Source: Agromyces albus (GTDB taxonomy: Bacteria; Actinomycetota; Actinomycetes; Actinomycetales; Microbacteriaceae). From it: 64,000 bases of DNA. The stretch is taken from assembly GCF_004134825.1 (NCBI RefSeq), contig NZ_SDPN01000001.1:62001-126000 (forward strand), written 5' to 3'. Under the pieces are notes generated by a model. It did not search any database, was not told the origin of the DNA, and saw only the letters and a list, made by a program, of their open reading frames with translations. The position numbers were made by a program, and so were the translations under genes. Position 1 is the first letter of the stretch, and every line of letters begins with the position of its first letter. Below, piece after piece: positions 51,574 to 59,633 of this stretch.

Positions 51574-53262
51574 ATGCCCCACCCCCACGACGTCGTGATC
51601 ATCGGCGGCGGCCACAACGGTCTCACCGCCGCCGCCTACCTCGCCAGCGCCGGCAAGCGCGTGCTCCTGCTCGAGCGCGAGGACCACCTCGGCGGCGCGG
51701 CCGTCTCGGCCGAGGCGTTCGACGGGGTCGACGCGCGGCTTTCGCGCTATTCGTACCTCGTGAGCCTGTTGCCGCAGCGCATCGTCGACGATCTCGGGCT
51801 CGACGTTCAGCTCGTGCGCCGGCGCTATTCGTCGTACACGCCCGACCCGGCCGATCCGTCGCGCGGGCTGCTGATCGACCGGGAAGCCGGCGCCGAGGCA
51901 TCCGCCGCCGCGTTCGCCGGCATCGAGGCAGAGAACGACGCCGACGCCTGGAACGCGTTCTACGCCGAAACCGCGCACCTCGCCGAGCGCATCTTCCCGA
52001 CGCTCACCGAACCGTTGCCCACGCGCGCCGAGGCGCGCGCCCTCATCGGCGACGATCGCGTGTGGGGATCGTTCGTCGAGCGACCGCTCGGCGAGACGAT
52101 CGAGGCGCGTTTCGAGAACGACCTCGTGCGCGGCGTCGTCGCGACCGACGGCCTCATCGGCACGTTCACGAGCCTCGACGACCCGGCGCTCGACGCCAAC
52201 CGGTGCTTCCTCTACCACGTGATCGGCGGCGGCACCGGCGATTGGGACGTGCCCGTCGGCGGCATGGGCGCCGTCAGCGGTGAGCTCGCCCGGGCCGCTC
52301 GAGACGCCGGCGCCGAACTCGTCACGGGCGCCGAAGTGCTCGCCGTCGATCCCGGCGGTCGAGTGCGGTGTCGCCTCGAAGGCACCGAGCATGAGGCGAC
52401 CGCGGGGATCGTGCTCTCGAACGTCGCGCCCGCGGTGCTCGAGCGGCTGCTCACGGCCGGAGCGGCGGATGCCGCGGCGCACGCCGCGCGCGAGGCATCC
52501 GGCTCGATCGCACCTCGTGACCGGCCGCCGTTCACGCACGACTCGAAGCTCGACGTCCCGCCCGTCGTCCGCGAACGGCTTCGGCTCGCCGCCGAGCCCG
52601 AGGGCGCGCAGGTGAAGGTCAACCTGTTGCTCAACCGCCTGCCGCGCCTGCGCGACGCGAGCGTCGCTCCTGAGGTCGCGTTCGCCGGCACGTTCCACAT
52701 CAACGAACTCGAGTCACAGCTCGACGCCGCCTACGCGACGGCTGCGCGCGGTGCGATCCCATCGCCGCTGCCGTGCGAGATCTACTGCCACACGTTGAGC
52801 GACCCGTCGATCCTCTCGCCCGAGCTCGCGGCCACCGGCGCTCACACCCTCACGGTGTTCGGGCTGCACGTGCCCCATCGACTGCTCGAGCGCTTCGGCA
52901 ACGACGAGCTGCGCGCGCAATTGCAGGCGGCGGTGCTCGCCTCGCTCAACTCCGTGCTCGCCGAACCCATCGAAGACGTGATCGCGACGGATGCCGCGGG
53001 CCGCCCCTGCATCGAGACGAAGACCACCCTCGACCTCGAGGAGGCCCTGCGCATGCCGGGCGGCAACATCTTCCACGGCCCGCTCTCGTGGCCCTGGGCC
53101 GAAGACGGCGCGCCCCTCGACACGCCCGCCGAGCGCTGGGGCGTGGCGACGCGGCATCCGCGGATCCTCGTCTGCGGGGCGGGCGCCGTACGCGGCGGCG
53201 CGGTGAGCGGCATCGGCGGACACAATGCGGCGATGGCCGTGCTCGAGGCATCCGTGCTCTGA
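51574..53262 (+). CDS. CrtI/phytoene-dehydrogenase-like FAD oxidoreductase
   Basis: A 562-residue flavoprotein with N-terminal dinucleotide motif DVVIIGGGHNGLTAAAYLASAGKRVLLLEREDHLGG and C-terminal FAD segment ILVCGAGAVRGGAVSGIGGHNAAMAVL. It resembles the NAD(P)/FAD-dependent amine-oxidase-like group near pyridine-nucleotide-disulfide oxidoreductase domain 2 proteins rather than true carotenoid desaturases, and no other carotenoid gene is near. Substrate unknown. Confidence 0.88.
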   Translation: MPHPHDVVIIGGGHNGLTAAAYLASAGKRVLLLEREDHLGGAAVSAEAFDGVDARLSRYSYLVSLLPQRIVDDLGLDVQLVRRRYSSYTPDPADPSRGLLIDREAGAEASAAAFAGIEAENDADAWNAFYAETAHLAERIFPTLTEPLPTRAEARALIGDDRVWGSFVERPLGETIEARFENDLVRGVVATDGLIGTFTSLDDPALDANRCFLYHVIGGGTGDWDVPVGGMGAVSGELARAARDAGAELVTGAEVLAVDPGGRVRCRLEGTEHEATAGIVLSNVAPAVLERLLTAGAADAAAHAAREASGSIAPRDRPPFTHDSKLDVPPVVRERLRLAAEPEGAQVKVNLLLNRLPRLRDASVAPEVAFAGTFHINELESQLDAAYATAARGAIPSPLPCEIYCHTLSDPSILSPELAATGAHTLTVFGLHVPHRLLERFGNDELRAQLQAAVLASLNSVLAEPIEDVIATDAAGRPCIETKTTLDLEEALRMPGGNIFHGPLSWPWAEDGAPLDTPAERWGVATRHPRILVCGAGAVRGGAVSGIGGHNAAMAVLEASVL

Positions 53263-53281
53263 GATCTCAGACAGGAGAAGG

Positions 53282-53980
53282 ATGCGATTCGAACGCTACG
53301 AAGCGGCTGCCGACGCCGCCGAGCTGCGTGAACAGCTGCGGCACGTCTACTGGATCGGTGGCGGGAGTGGTGCAGGCAAGTCGACGATTGCCCGCCGCTT
53401 GGCGGATCAGTACGGGTGGCGTCTCTACGCGACCGACGACGTGATGTCGGAGCACGCTCGCCGGACCACACCCGAAGAAGCCCCGTTCCTTCATCAGTTC
53501 ATGGCCATGGACATGGACGAGCGATGGGTGAACCGGCCTCCGGACACCATGCTTGAGACTTTCCACTGGTTTCGCGGTGAGGGCTTCGGGCTGATCATCG
53601 AAGACCTCCTTCGCCTGCCTCCGGAACCTCGTGTCATCGTCGAGGGTTTCCGGCTGTTGCCACACCTCGTGAAGCCGCTCCTCACCGTGTCCAGTCACGC
53701 GGTTTGGCTCCTCCCCACGCCCGAATTCCGCCGGGCCGCGATCGAGAGTCGTGCCACGCCCGGCGAAGGCTTCATCTGGAAGACCAGTGATCCGGAGCGA
53801 GCCGGCCGCAACATCGCCGAACGCGACCAAGCCTTCGTGAAACGACTCCACGAGGAAGCGAAACGTCTCGAACTGCACGCCATCGAGGCTGACACCACGA
53901 TGACCGAAGATGATCTGGCCAAGCGAGTGACGGAAGCCTTCTTGGGCCGCGGAATGGCAGGTGGCGCAGCCGAAAGCTGA
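53282..53980 (+). CDS. P-loop ATPase/kinase-like protein
   Basis: A 232-residue protein with Walker A GGGSGAGKST (about 27-36) and a shikimate/adenylate-kinase-like layout: LYATDDVMSEHAR, IEDLLRLPPEPRVIVEGFRLLPHLVKPLL, and an Arg-rich lid region. It may phosphorylate a small molecule. AGGAGAAGG precedes the ATG. Base composition is slightly lower in GC than its neighbours. Confidence 0.8.
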   Translation: MRFERYEAAADAAELREQLRHVYWIGGGSGAGKSTIARRLADQYGWRLYATDDVMSEHARRTTPEEAPFLHQFMAMDMDERWVNRPPDTMLETFHWFRGEGFGLIIEDLLRLPPEPRVIVEGFRLLPHLVKPLLTVSSHAVWLLPTPEFRRAAIESRATPGEGFIWKTSDPERAGRNIAERDQAFVKRLHEEAKRLELHAIEADTTMTEDDLAKRVTEAFLGRGMAGGAAES

Positions 53981-53983
53981 ACC

Positions 53984-54039
53984 GCAGGAGATTCGCGGTC
54001 ATAGGCCCGCATACGCGCCTCTGACGCGGGATCTCCTGC
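53984..54039. terminator. Long hairpin GCAGGAGAT ... ATCTCCTGC
   Basis: A perfect 9-base inverted repeat that begins just after the P-loop gene stop and closes 27 bases before the stop of the convergent DoxX gene. Likely bidirectional terminator, with further pairing inside the loop. Confidence 0.6.
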
Positions 54040-54066
54040 ATTTCGCGAGCGGGAGCGCGAGCGGCC

Positions 54067-54426
54067 TCAGCCGAGCGCGACCCACCCGATGCCCACGGCG
54101 AGCGCGACAACGCCGAGCACGATGTTCACGATCGGCGACTCCTTGCGCTTCAGGTGCAGCGCAGACGCGGCACCCATCGTGAGCACGAGCGCGAACGCGG
54201 CCACGGGCGTGAGCCACGGCAGGATGCCGGTCGCGGCGGGCAGCACGAGGCCGAGCGCGCCGAGGAACTCGAGGATGCCGATGACACGCGCCTGGCCATT
54301 GCTGAGGTCCTCCATGTACGGCTGCTTCGGGATCAGCTTCTCGCGAGGCGTCAACGTCTTCATCGTGCCGGCGGCGAGGAAGGCGAGGGCGAGCAGGGCG
54401 GTGACGATCCACAGTGCGATGATCAT
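54067..54426 (-). CDS. DoxX-like membrane protein
   Basis: A 119-residue protein with four hydrophobic segments of the DoxX/DoxD-like type (IIALWIVTALLALAFLAAGTMKTLTPREKL; ARVIGILEFLGALGLVLP; WLTPVAAFALVLTMGAASALHLKRKE; IVNIVLGVVALAVGIGWVALG). DoxX proteins are linked to redox or thiol stress, though their reaction is not fixed. CTGGAG precedes the start. Divergent from an HxlR gene with twin operators between. Confidence 0.88.
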   Translation of the reverse strand: MIIALWIVTALLALAFLAAGTMKTLTPREKLIPKQPYMEDLSNGQARVIGILEFLGALGLVLPAATGILPWLTPVAAFALVLTMGAASALHLKRKESPIVNIVLGVVALAVGIGWVALG

Positions 54427-54455
54427 GTGATTCTCCAGAGGGTCGGTTACGATGA

Positions 54456-54520
54456 GTGCGTGACGCACGATCGGTGACTATAACCGACGGGTCCCCGGCA
54501 CTTCATCGTGCGTCACGCAC
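54456..54520. promoter_or_regulatory. Twin HxlR operators, GTGCGTnACGCAC
   Basis: GTGCGTGACGCACGAT (54456-54471) and its exact reverse complement ATCGTGCGTCACGCAC (54505-54520). Each half is itself a 13-base palindrome. One site per divergent promoter. Confidence 0.88.
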
Positions 54521-54559
54521 CTCGAGGTGCGTATTGGAGAGAGCGAGACGAGCGAGACG

Positions 54560-54985
54560 ATGACCACGACGGATGCCGCAGCACCCCGATTCGCCGATCA
54601 CCCTTTGGCGTCGGCGTCGACGTGCAGCAGCGACGAGCCGGCGAGCGGCGTGATCCGCGACGTGCTCTCGCGCGTCGGAGACAAGTGGAGCCTGCTCGTG
54701 GTGGGCTTGCTCGACGACCGCTCGCTGCGCTTCACCGAACTGCAGCGCAAGGTCGACGGCATCTCGCACCGCATGCTCACGCAGACCCTCCGCAACCTCG
54801 AACGAGACGGACTCGTCTCGCGCACTGCCTACCCCGAGATCCCGCCGCGCGTCGAATACGCGGCGACCGACCTCGGCCGCTCGCTCGCGGCGCCCGTGCT
54901 CGGCCTCGTCGGATGGGCCGCCGCGAACCACGAGGCGATCACGGCCGCGCGAGACACGTACGACGACGCGGCACCCGGCGCCTGA
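54560..54985 (+). CDS. HxlR-family transcriptional regulator
   Basis: A 141-residue winged-helix regulator: VLSRVGDKWSLLVVGLLDDRSLRFTELQRKVDGISHRMLTQTLRNLERDGLVSRTAYPEIPPRVEYAATDLG is the standard HxlR core. A Cys (STCSSDEP) before the core may be a redox sensor, as in some HxlR proteins. The ATG is chosen by family length; an in-frame GTG lies 11 codons upstream. Probably represses the divergent DoxX gene and itself. Confidence 0.88.
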   Translation: MTTTDAAAPRFADHPLASASTCSSDEPASGVIRDVLSRVGDKWSLLVVGLLDDRSLRFTELQRKVDGISHRMLTQTLRNLERDGLVSRTAYPEIPPRVEYAATDLGRSLAAPVLGLVGWAAANHEAITAARDTYDDAAPGA

Positions 54986-55178
54986 TCTTCGCGGGCGACC
55001 GAACCCCCTCGTCGAGCGCTCGCACGCCGATACGGTCGCCGAAGAGACCCGCGAACATGTTGCCGTTCACGAACGCGCCGAGGTTGCCGAACATGGGCTT
55101 CACGACGACGCGCGGGTCATCGGGCATCGACGACGTGAACCGCTCCTTGGCGGCATCCGATGGCTTCGGTATCTGCAT
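54939..55178 (-). pseudogene. Truncated TfoX N-terminal-domain protein
   Basis: The first 55 codons read MQIPKPSDAAKERF, then PRVVVKPMFGNLGAFVNGNMFAGLFGDRIGVR, the start of a TfoX_N (Sxy-like) protein, normally about 105 residues. The rest is replaced by Arg-rich sequence that overlaps the 3' end of the HxlR gene on the other strand. The conserved second half (GRPM.EYVVLP) is missing, so the gene is broken. Confidence 0.78.
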
Positions 55179-55331
55179 TCGCCCCCGCCTCACTCGGGTC
55201 TGATCAGGAGCGGCGACACGCTCTCCCGCAACCCATGGCGCCACTCTAATGAGCCCGATCGCTCGCGTGAAGCTCTAGTGAAAGCAGGCCGACCGCATTA
55301 GCCTGAAGAGCACGACGAGCGGGGGTCGAAG

Positions 55332-55841
55332 ATGATCGCGAAGCCGACCGGACACTATGCGTTGAAGCCTGACGGCCTGTACCTGCAGTTCGACCGCTTG
55401 TTCCATGCGCCGATCGTCGACGTCTGGTTCAGCCTCACGAATCCCACCGCGATGCAGTCGTGGATCGGCACCTACACCGGCAGCCCCGCCACGGGCGGCG
55501 TGCGCTTCATCATGTCGGCCGAGCCCGACGCTGAGTGGGAGAACGTGAGCATCCTCGAGTGCACGCCGCCGTATCGCTTCACCGCCGATGCCGGTTCGGG
55601 CGACAACGCGTGGCGCGTCTTCTGCCACCTCGTCGAGGGCGGCGGCCTGACGACGCTCACCCTCGGCCAGCGATTGAACAGGGCAGCGGATGCCCCGAGC
55701 ATCGGCCCCGGCTGGGACTACTACCTCGACCGCCTCAGCGCGGCTCGCAGGGGCATGGCCCTGCCCGAGTGGGATCACTACTATCCGGCGTTCTCCGAGC
55801 ACTACCGCAGCCTCAACGTGCCCGACGCGGCGCGGCGCTGA
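55332..55841 (+). CDS. SRPBCC/AHSA1-like ligand-binding domain protein
   Basis: A 169-residue START/Bet-v-1-like fold protein: YLQFDRLFHAPIVDVWFSLTNPTAMQSWIGTYTG, then ILECTPPYRFTADAG and GWDYYLDRLSAARRGMALPEWDHYYP. Members act as lipid or small-molecule binding proteins or as Hsp90 activators; the role here is unknown. No partner regulator gene (ArsR) is adjacent, unlike many AHSA1 genes. Confidence 0.83.
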   Translation: MIAKPTGHYALKPDGLYLQFDRLFHAPIVDVWFSLTNPTAMQSWIGTYTGSPATGGVRFIMSAEPDAEWENVSILECTPPYRFTADAGSGDNAWRVFCHLVEGGGLTTLTLGQRLNRAADAPSIGPGWDYYLDRLSAARRGMALPEWDHYYPAFSEHYRSLNVPDAARR

Positions 55842-55881
55842 GCGCGATTCAGTCGGCTCGCGTAGCCACGGCTCGGTGCGG

Positions 55882-56445
55882 TCAGCGCCAGACCGACGGC
55901 GCCTCGGCGCGCGTCGCGGGCAGCGCGACATCCGCTCCCCAACGCTCGATCCACTCGGGCAGGCCCTCGCCCTCGACGGTGCCGAACGCCTCGATGAGCT
56001 CGGGCACGGGCACGATGCCGCCCGACTTGCGCAGGAACCGCCCACGGATGAAGCCCTGGGCGAAGACCTCGGGCACGCCATCTGGGCCCGGCCGCACGAA
56101 GCGCTGCTCGACATAGACGGCCTTCTCGTCGAAGCCGAGGATGCGCGACTCGATCGTGAACCGCTGCCAGAGGTTCAGCGACTTGCGGAACGTGATCGTC
56201 TCGCTCGCGACGACGGGGTACCAGCCCTTCTCGCGCATGATGCGCCAGACCCCGTTGCGCACGAGCATGTCGAAACGCGCGACATCCATGATCGAGAAGT
56301 ACACGCCGTTGTTCATGTGGCGGTTGATGTCGAGGTCGGTCGGCAGGGTGATGAAGTTCGTGCGCGCGATGTCGTAGTGCCCGAGATCGTGCTTGCGGCG
56401 CGAGAGGAACAACACGTGGAGCAGCGTGCGGAAGAACATGTGCAT
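55882..56445 (-). CDS. Hotdog-fold acyl-CoA thioesterase-like protein
   Basis: A 187-residue 4HBT_2-type thioesterase: LPTDLDINRHMNNGVYFSIMDVARFDMLVRNGVW contains the Asp/Asn-His-His-Asn region of the hotdog active site; VASETITFRKSLNLWQRFTIESRILGFDEKAVYVEQRF follows. Predicted to hydrolyse acyl-CoA or acyl-ACP. The hydrophobic N-terminus (MFFRTLLHVLFLSRRKH) may dock to membrane. Convergent with the SRPBCC gene. Confidence 0.87.
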   Translation of the reverse strand: MHMFFRTLLHVLFLSRRKHDLGHYDIARTNFITLPTDLDINRHMNNGVYFSIMDVARFDMLVRNGVWRIMREKGWYPVVASETITFRKSLNLWQRFTIESRILGFDEKAVYVEQRFVRPGPDGVPEVFAQGFIRGRFLRKSGGIVPVPELIEAFGTVEGEGLPEWIERWGADVALPATRAEAPSVWR

Positions 56446-56515
56446 AGTCCACGACTGTAGGCCCGATTCGTCGTCGATCATCCATCATTGGCGGGTCGCC
56501 ACAGTCGGCGAGCGG

Positions 56516-57922
56516 ATGCCGCCACGCCGCGTTGTGCGCAACCGATACCGTGGTCTCGTGCTCACCGTGATCGCGATGACCGGCCGATTGCTGCTGGCCC
56601 ACTGGCCGGCGCTGCTCGCGTGGTTCCTCGGGGGCATCCTCGCCCGGTACCTCGTCATCGAACTGGCGGGCTTCGTCGGGGCGTACTCCGCGCTCGGCGG
56701 CACGCTGTTACTGCCGCTCGCGATCCTCGCCCGGCTCGTGAGCTTCGTCGCGATGTTCCTCGTGCTGCGTGACGGGATGAACCGGCTCGGAGCCATCGCA
56801 CCACTTCCCGGCGATGCCGGGGCACGACGGCGCGCCTTCGTCGACGCCGTGCTCGGCGGCATCCTGCCGTTCTTCGCCTTCTACGCGGCTTGGGGCTACC
56901 TTCGCGACGACTGGTTCGCCTACCTCGCCCGTGCGCTCGAGGTGCAGCAGGGCATCAACACCGTGGCGATCTTCGCGGGTGAGACCGTCTCCACCGAGGG
57001 CACCATCGACAAGCTGATGTTCGAGCCGGCCACGGTCGCGCTCATCGTGCTTGCCTTCGCCGGCCGATGGGCGTGGAACCGGTTCCGCACGCGGCTGCCG
57101 AAATGGTCGGCGATCGGAGCGGCCTACCTCGAGGCGGTCTGGGTCTTCTTCACCGTGATCCTGATCTCGGAGGCGCTCGGCCAAGTGTCGGCGTGGGTGC
57201 AGTCGCGGCAGGCGATGGTCTGGCTCGCCGATGTGCGAGCCTGGGTCACCAGCCAGGTCGAACCCGTGGCGTGGCTCTGGGAGGCGGTCGAGTGGCTGCT
57301 GGGCGAGGCCGGCGGCATCATCCTGCTGCCGCTCGCCTGGCTCACCATCGCCGGGGTCATCTACGGGCAGGCGGTCGCACCACAGGCGCCGCGGCTCGGC
57401 GGCGCCCTCGTCGATGGAGCCCGCCGCCGGTTCTCGAGCCTGCCCGAAGCGGTGCGTCGACGGCTCGGCGACGTGTGGTGGGACTTCGCCGCGCGATTCC
57501 GCCCCATCGGGCGCGCGGTGGTGCTGATGTGGCGCGCCGGGCCGGTGCTGGTCGGCGGGTACGTCCTCTTGTACACGATCGTGCTCGGCCTCGAGCAGAT
57601 GCTGCGCATCTGGGTCACCCGCCTCGTCGGCCCCCAGGACCTCTACTCATTCTGGGCGGTCGCCGACGCGGTGATCCTGCTCCTCGTGCCGCTCATCGTC
57701 GAGCCGCTGCGCGTGAGTCTCGTGGCGAGCGCCTACGACGCGACACTCGCACGACTCGTTCCGGCCTCCGCAGCCGGCTCGTCAGGGCTCGACGAGCAGT
57801 CGGGCGAATCTGGGAAGCGCGTTGGGCGAGATGAGCTCGACGGCGAAGGGCCCGGTGGCGTCGAGCGGAACGAGGAACGCGACGGTGATCGTGAAGGGGT
57901 CCGTCCCGGTCAGGGCGCATGA
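56516..57922 (+). CDS. Hypothetical multi-pass membrane protein
   Basis: A 468-residue protein with about eight to nine hydrophobic segments; not recognised. Notable patches: FDIGETVSTEG-like segment (AIFAGETVSTEGTIDKLMFEP) and EPLRVSLVASAYDATLARLVPA. The last 50 or so residues are highly charged (SGESGKRVGRDELDGEGPGGVERNEE) and are encoded on the antisense of the next gene (overlap 57782-57922), so the natural C-terminus may be near 57780. The start is uncertain: later GTG or ATG codons are possible. Confidence 0.6.
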   Translation: MPPRRVVRNRYRGLVLTVIAMTGRLLLAHWPALLAWFLGGILARYLVIELAGFVGAYSALGGTLLLPLAILARLVSFVAMFLVLRDGMNRLGAIAPLPGDAGARRRAFVDAVLGGILPFFAFYAAWGYLRDDWFAYLARALEVQQGINTVAIFAGETVSTEGTIDKLMFEPATVALIVLAFAGRWAWNRFRTRLPKWSAIGAAYLEAVWVFFTVILISEALGQVSAWVQSRQAMVWLADVRAWVTSQVEPVAWLWEAVEWLLGEAGGIILLPLAWLTIAGVIYGQAVAPQAPRLGGALVDGARRRFSSLPEAVRRRLGDVWWDFAARFRPIGRAVVLMWRAGPVLVGGYVLLYTIVLGLEQMLRIWVTRLVGPQDLYSFWAVADAVILLLVPLIVEPLRVSLVASAYDATLARLVPASAAGSSGLDEQSGESGKRVGRDELDGEGPGGVERNEERDGDREGVRPGQGA

Positions 57923-58330
57923 GCCGAGCTCGTCGGGCGCCGGCGACCACCCGATGTCGAAGGTGGCGTCACTCCATTCGCGTTGGGCTCCCGTCGTCTC
58001 CCGCAGGGTGGGTGTGTGGCACGTCACGGCATGCGCACCTGGATCGACCGGCACCGCGGCGGTGACGACCTGCGAACCGGCGGGAGCCTCGAACTCTGCA
58101 CCTGGGTCCACGACCTCGATCTCGGCGGGTCCCCAGACGGCGCCCTCGAACTCCACAGAGCCGCCCGGCGGTGCGACGACCGGCTGCGTCGCCTGTCCTG
58201 AGAAGTACTCGTTCCATTCATTCCAGGCAATCACGCCGAACGTCGCCGGGAGCAGCACCGCGACCCCCACGAGCGGGAGCGCGTTGCGCCGCCACCACCC
58301 GCGCCGGTTCGTGAGTGCATCGACCGTCAT
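57782..58330 (-). CDS. Membrane-anchored hypothetical protein
   Basis: A 182-residue protein: cytoplasmic basic N-terminus (DALTNRRGWWRRN), one hydrophobic helix (ALPLVGVAVLLPATFGVIAW), then an extracytoplasmic beta-rich domain with two Cys (TCHTP, GSCALTG) that could form a disulfide. Last gene of a three-gene operon with ATGA overlaps. Not recognised. Confidence 0.78.
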   Translation of the reverse strand: MTVDALTNRRGWWRRNALPLVGVAVLLPATFGVIAWNEWNEYFSGQATQPVVAPPGGSVEFEGAVWGPAEIEVVDPGAEFEAPAGSQVVTAAVPVDPGAHAVTCHTPTLRETTGAQREWSDATFDIGWSPAPDELGSCALTGTDPFTITVAFLVPLDATGPFAVELISPNALPRFARLLVEP

Positions 58331-58875
58331 CTCGCCCACCCGCTCGACATGAGTTCCGCCTCCTCGATTCGATCGAGGGTGCTCGGTTCGAAGTGCACTT
58401 CGATCAGAGAGTCGAGCCTCGGATCCGCCTCCAGGCCCAGACTCAGCACGGCGACGTCATCGCCGAGCGCTTCCTCGGGCAATTCGAACGCGATGCTCCC
58501 CGATCGCGGCACGCCCACTGCCAGTTCCGAGCGGAACATGGAGTCGGGCGGCCGCTCGCTCGCGCGGTAGGTGCGGCCGTCGACCGAGAGCGTGGCGTGC
58601 GAGAGTGTTGCGCGAAGGTCGCTCTGCACCGCCGCGGCCTCGAGGTCGACGATGAGCCACGGACCCTCGGCGTCCCAGCCGTCGATCGTCGCCGCATCCG
58701 CGGCTCGAATCCCCGTGACGGTCACGGCCAGGTTCCGCCCCTCGCCGCGGTCGCCGATCTCGACCGGCACGCTGAACGGCCGCTCGGCCTCCGCATCGTC
58801 GGGCGTCACGAGCGCGGTGCCCCATGCCGCGACCACGAGCGCCGTGCCGCCGAGCGCGGCGGCCCATCTCCTCAT
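58327..58875 (-). CDS. Secreted or anchored hypothetical protein
   Basis: A 182-residue protein with an N-terminal hydrophobic segment (RRWAAALGGTALVVAAWGTALV) and an Ig-like exported domain (AVTVTGIRAADAATIDGWDAEGPWLIVDLEAAAVQSDL). Layout resembles DUF4352-like exported domains. Middle gene; overlaps both neighbours by ATGA. Confidence 0.78.
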   Translation of the reverse strand: MRRWAAALGGTALVVAAWGTALVTPDDAEAERPFSVPVEIGDRGEGRNLAVTVTGIRAADAATIDGWDAEGPWLIVDLEAAAVQSDLRATLSHATLSVDGRTYRASERPPDSMFRSELAVGVPRSGSIAFELPEEALGDDVAVLSLGLEADPRLDSLIEVHFEPSTLDRIEEAELMSSGWAR

Positions 58876-59567
58876 TCGCCAGCCCCGGGATCTGGCTCTG
58901 CCACATCGCGGCCCGCTCCGACGTCCTCGATGTCGAGGGCCATGATCGCGGCGGGCACCGGATTGTCCCAGTACTGCCCGCTGATCACCGCCGTACCGGT
59001 GAAGAGCGTCTCGTCGTTCAGCACGACGCGCAACTCGTCGCCGGCAGCGTGGCGATCGGCGGGAACCACCCAGGCGAGCACGATCGTCGCGAGCACCCCG
59101 GGCTGCAACCACGGGTTCTCCGTCGTGTCGTCATAGCGGGAGATCCCCTCTGGTTCCGCCTCAGGATCGTCGGCCAGCGCGACCGTCGACGACAGGCTGT
59201 AGCCGGGTGTCGTGGGCAACGGCTCGTCCCAGAGGTTCTCGGCGTCGACGATCAGGGCGAGCACCCGCTCGCCGGGTTCCACCGTGACACCCGCCTCGGG
59301 CAGCTCATCGATGAGCACCGCACGCTTCACGGTGACCGCCAGCTGGTCGTTGCGATGTTCCTCGCCGGCGGTGAGCTCGGGCAGGCTTACGGCCTCCACC
59401 GTCTCGAGCCCGCCGAACGCAGCCGTCACGGCCAAGAACACGCCGGTCCCGATTCCTGCGACCCACTTCGTCGGCACTCGGTCGGCCGCCGCCCGCACCC
59501 AGCGGAATCGTCGCTTCGGCACGGCCTGCGGCTCAGTCGGTTGCGGCTCCCCCACGGGGGCAAGCAT
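58872..59567 (-). CDS. Membrane-anchored hypothetical protein
   Basis: A 231-residue protein: Pro-rich cytoplasmic start, helix at about 35-55 (WVAGIGTGVFLAVTAAFGG), and an exported Ig-like domain (LAVTVKRAVLIDELPEAGVTVEPGERVLALIVDAENLWDEPL). First gene of the operon. The three products look like subunits of one surface assembly (inference). Confidence 0.78.
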   Translation of the reverse strand: MLAPVGEPQPTEPQAVPKRRFRWVRAAADRVPTKWVAGIGTGVFLAVTAAFGGLETVEAVSLPELTAGEEHRNDQLAVTVKRAVLIDELPEAGVTVEPGERVLALIVDAENLWDEPLPTTPGYSLSSTVALADDPEAEPEGISRYDDTTENPWLQPGVLATIVLAWVVPADRHAAGDELRVVLNDETLFTGTAVISGQYWDNPVPAAIMALDIEDVGAGRDVAEPDPGAGE

Positions 59568-59633
59568 AGAGGCGCGGGTCAGCTGTTCGGCAGCACCACG
59601 TAGCGCACGTGGGTGAATTCGCGCGTCGAGCCC

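Noticed and set aside
51574-53262. Carotenoid biosynthesis (true CrtI)
   Set aside because: No crtB, crtE or lycopene cyclase gene nearby; the sequence fits the broader CrtI-like oxidoreductase group instead.
59579-59633. Short reading frame ending THVRYVVLPNS on the minus strand after the amidohydrolase
   Set aside because: Looks like a protein tail, but no matching body is found upstream in frame; the amidohydrolase is complete without it.
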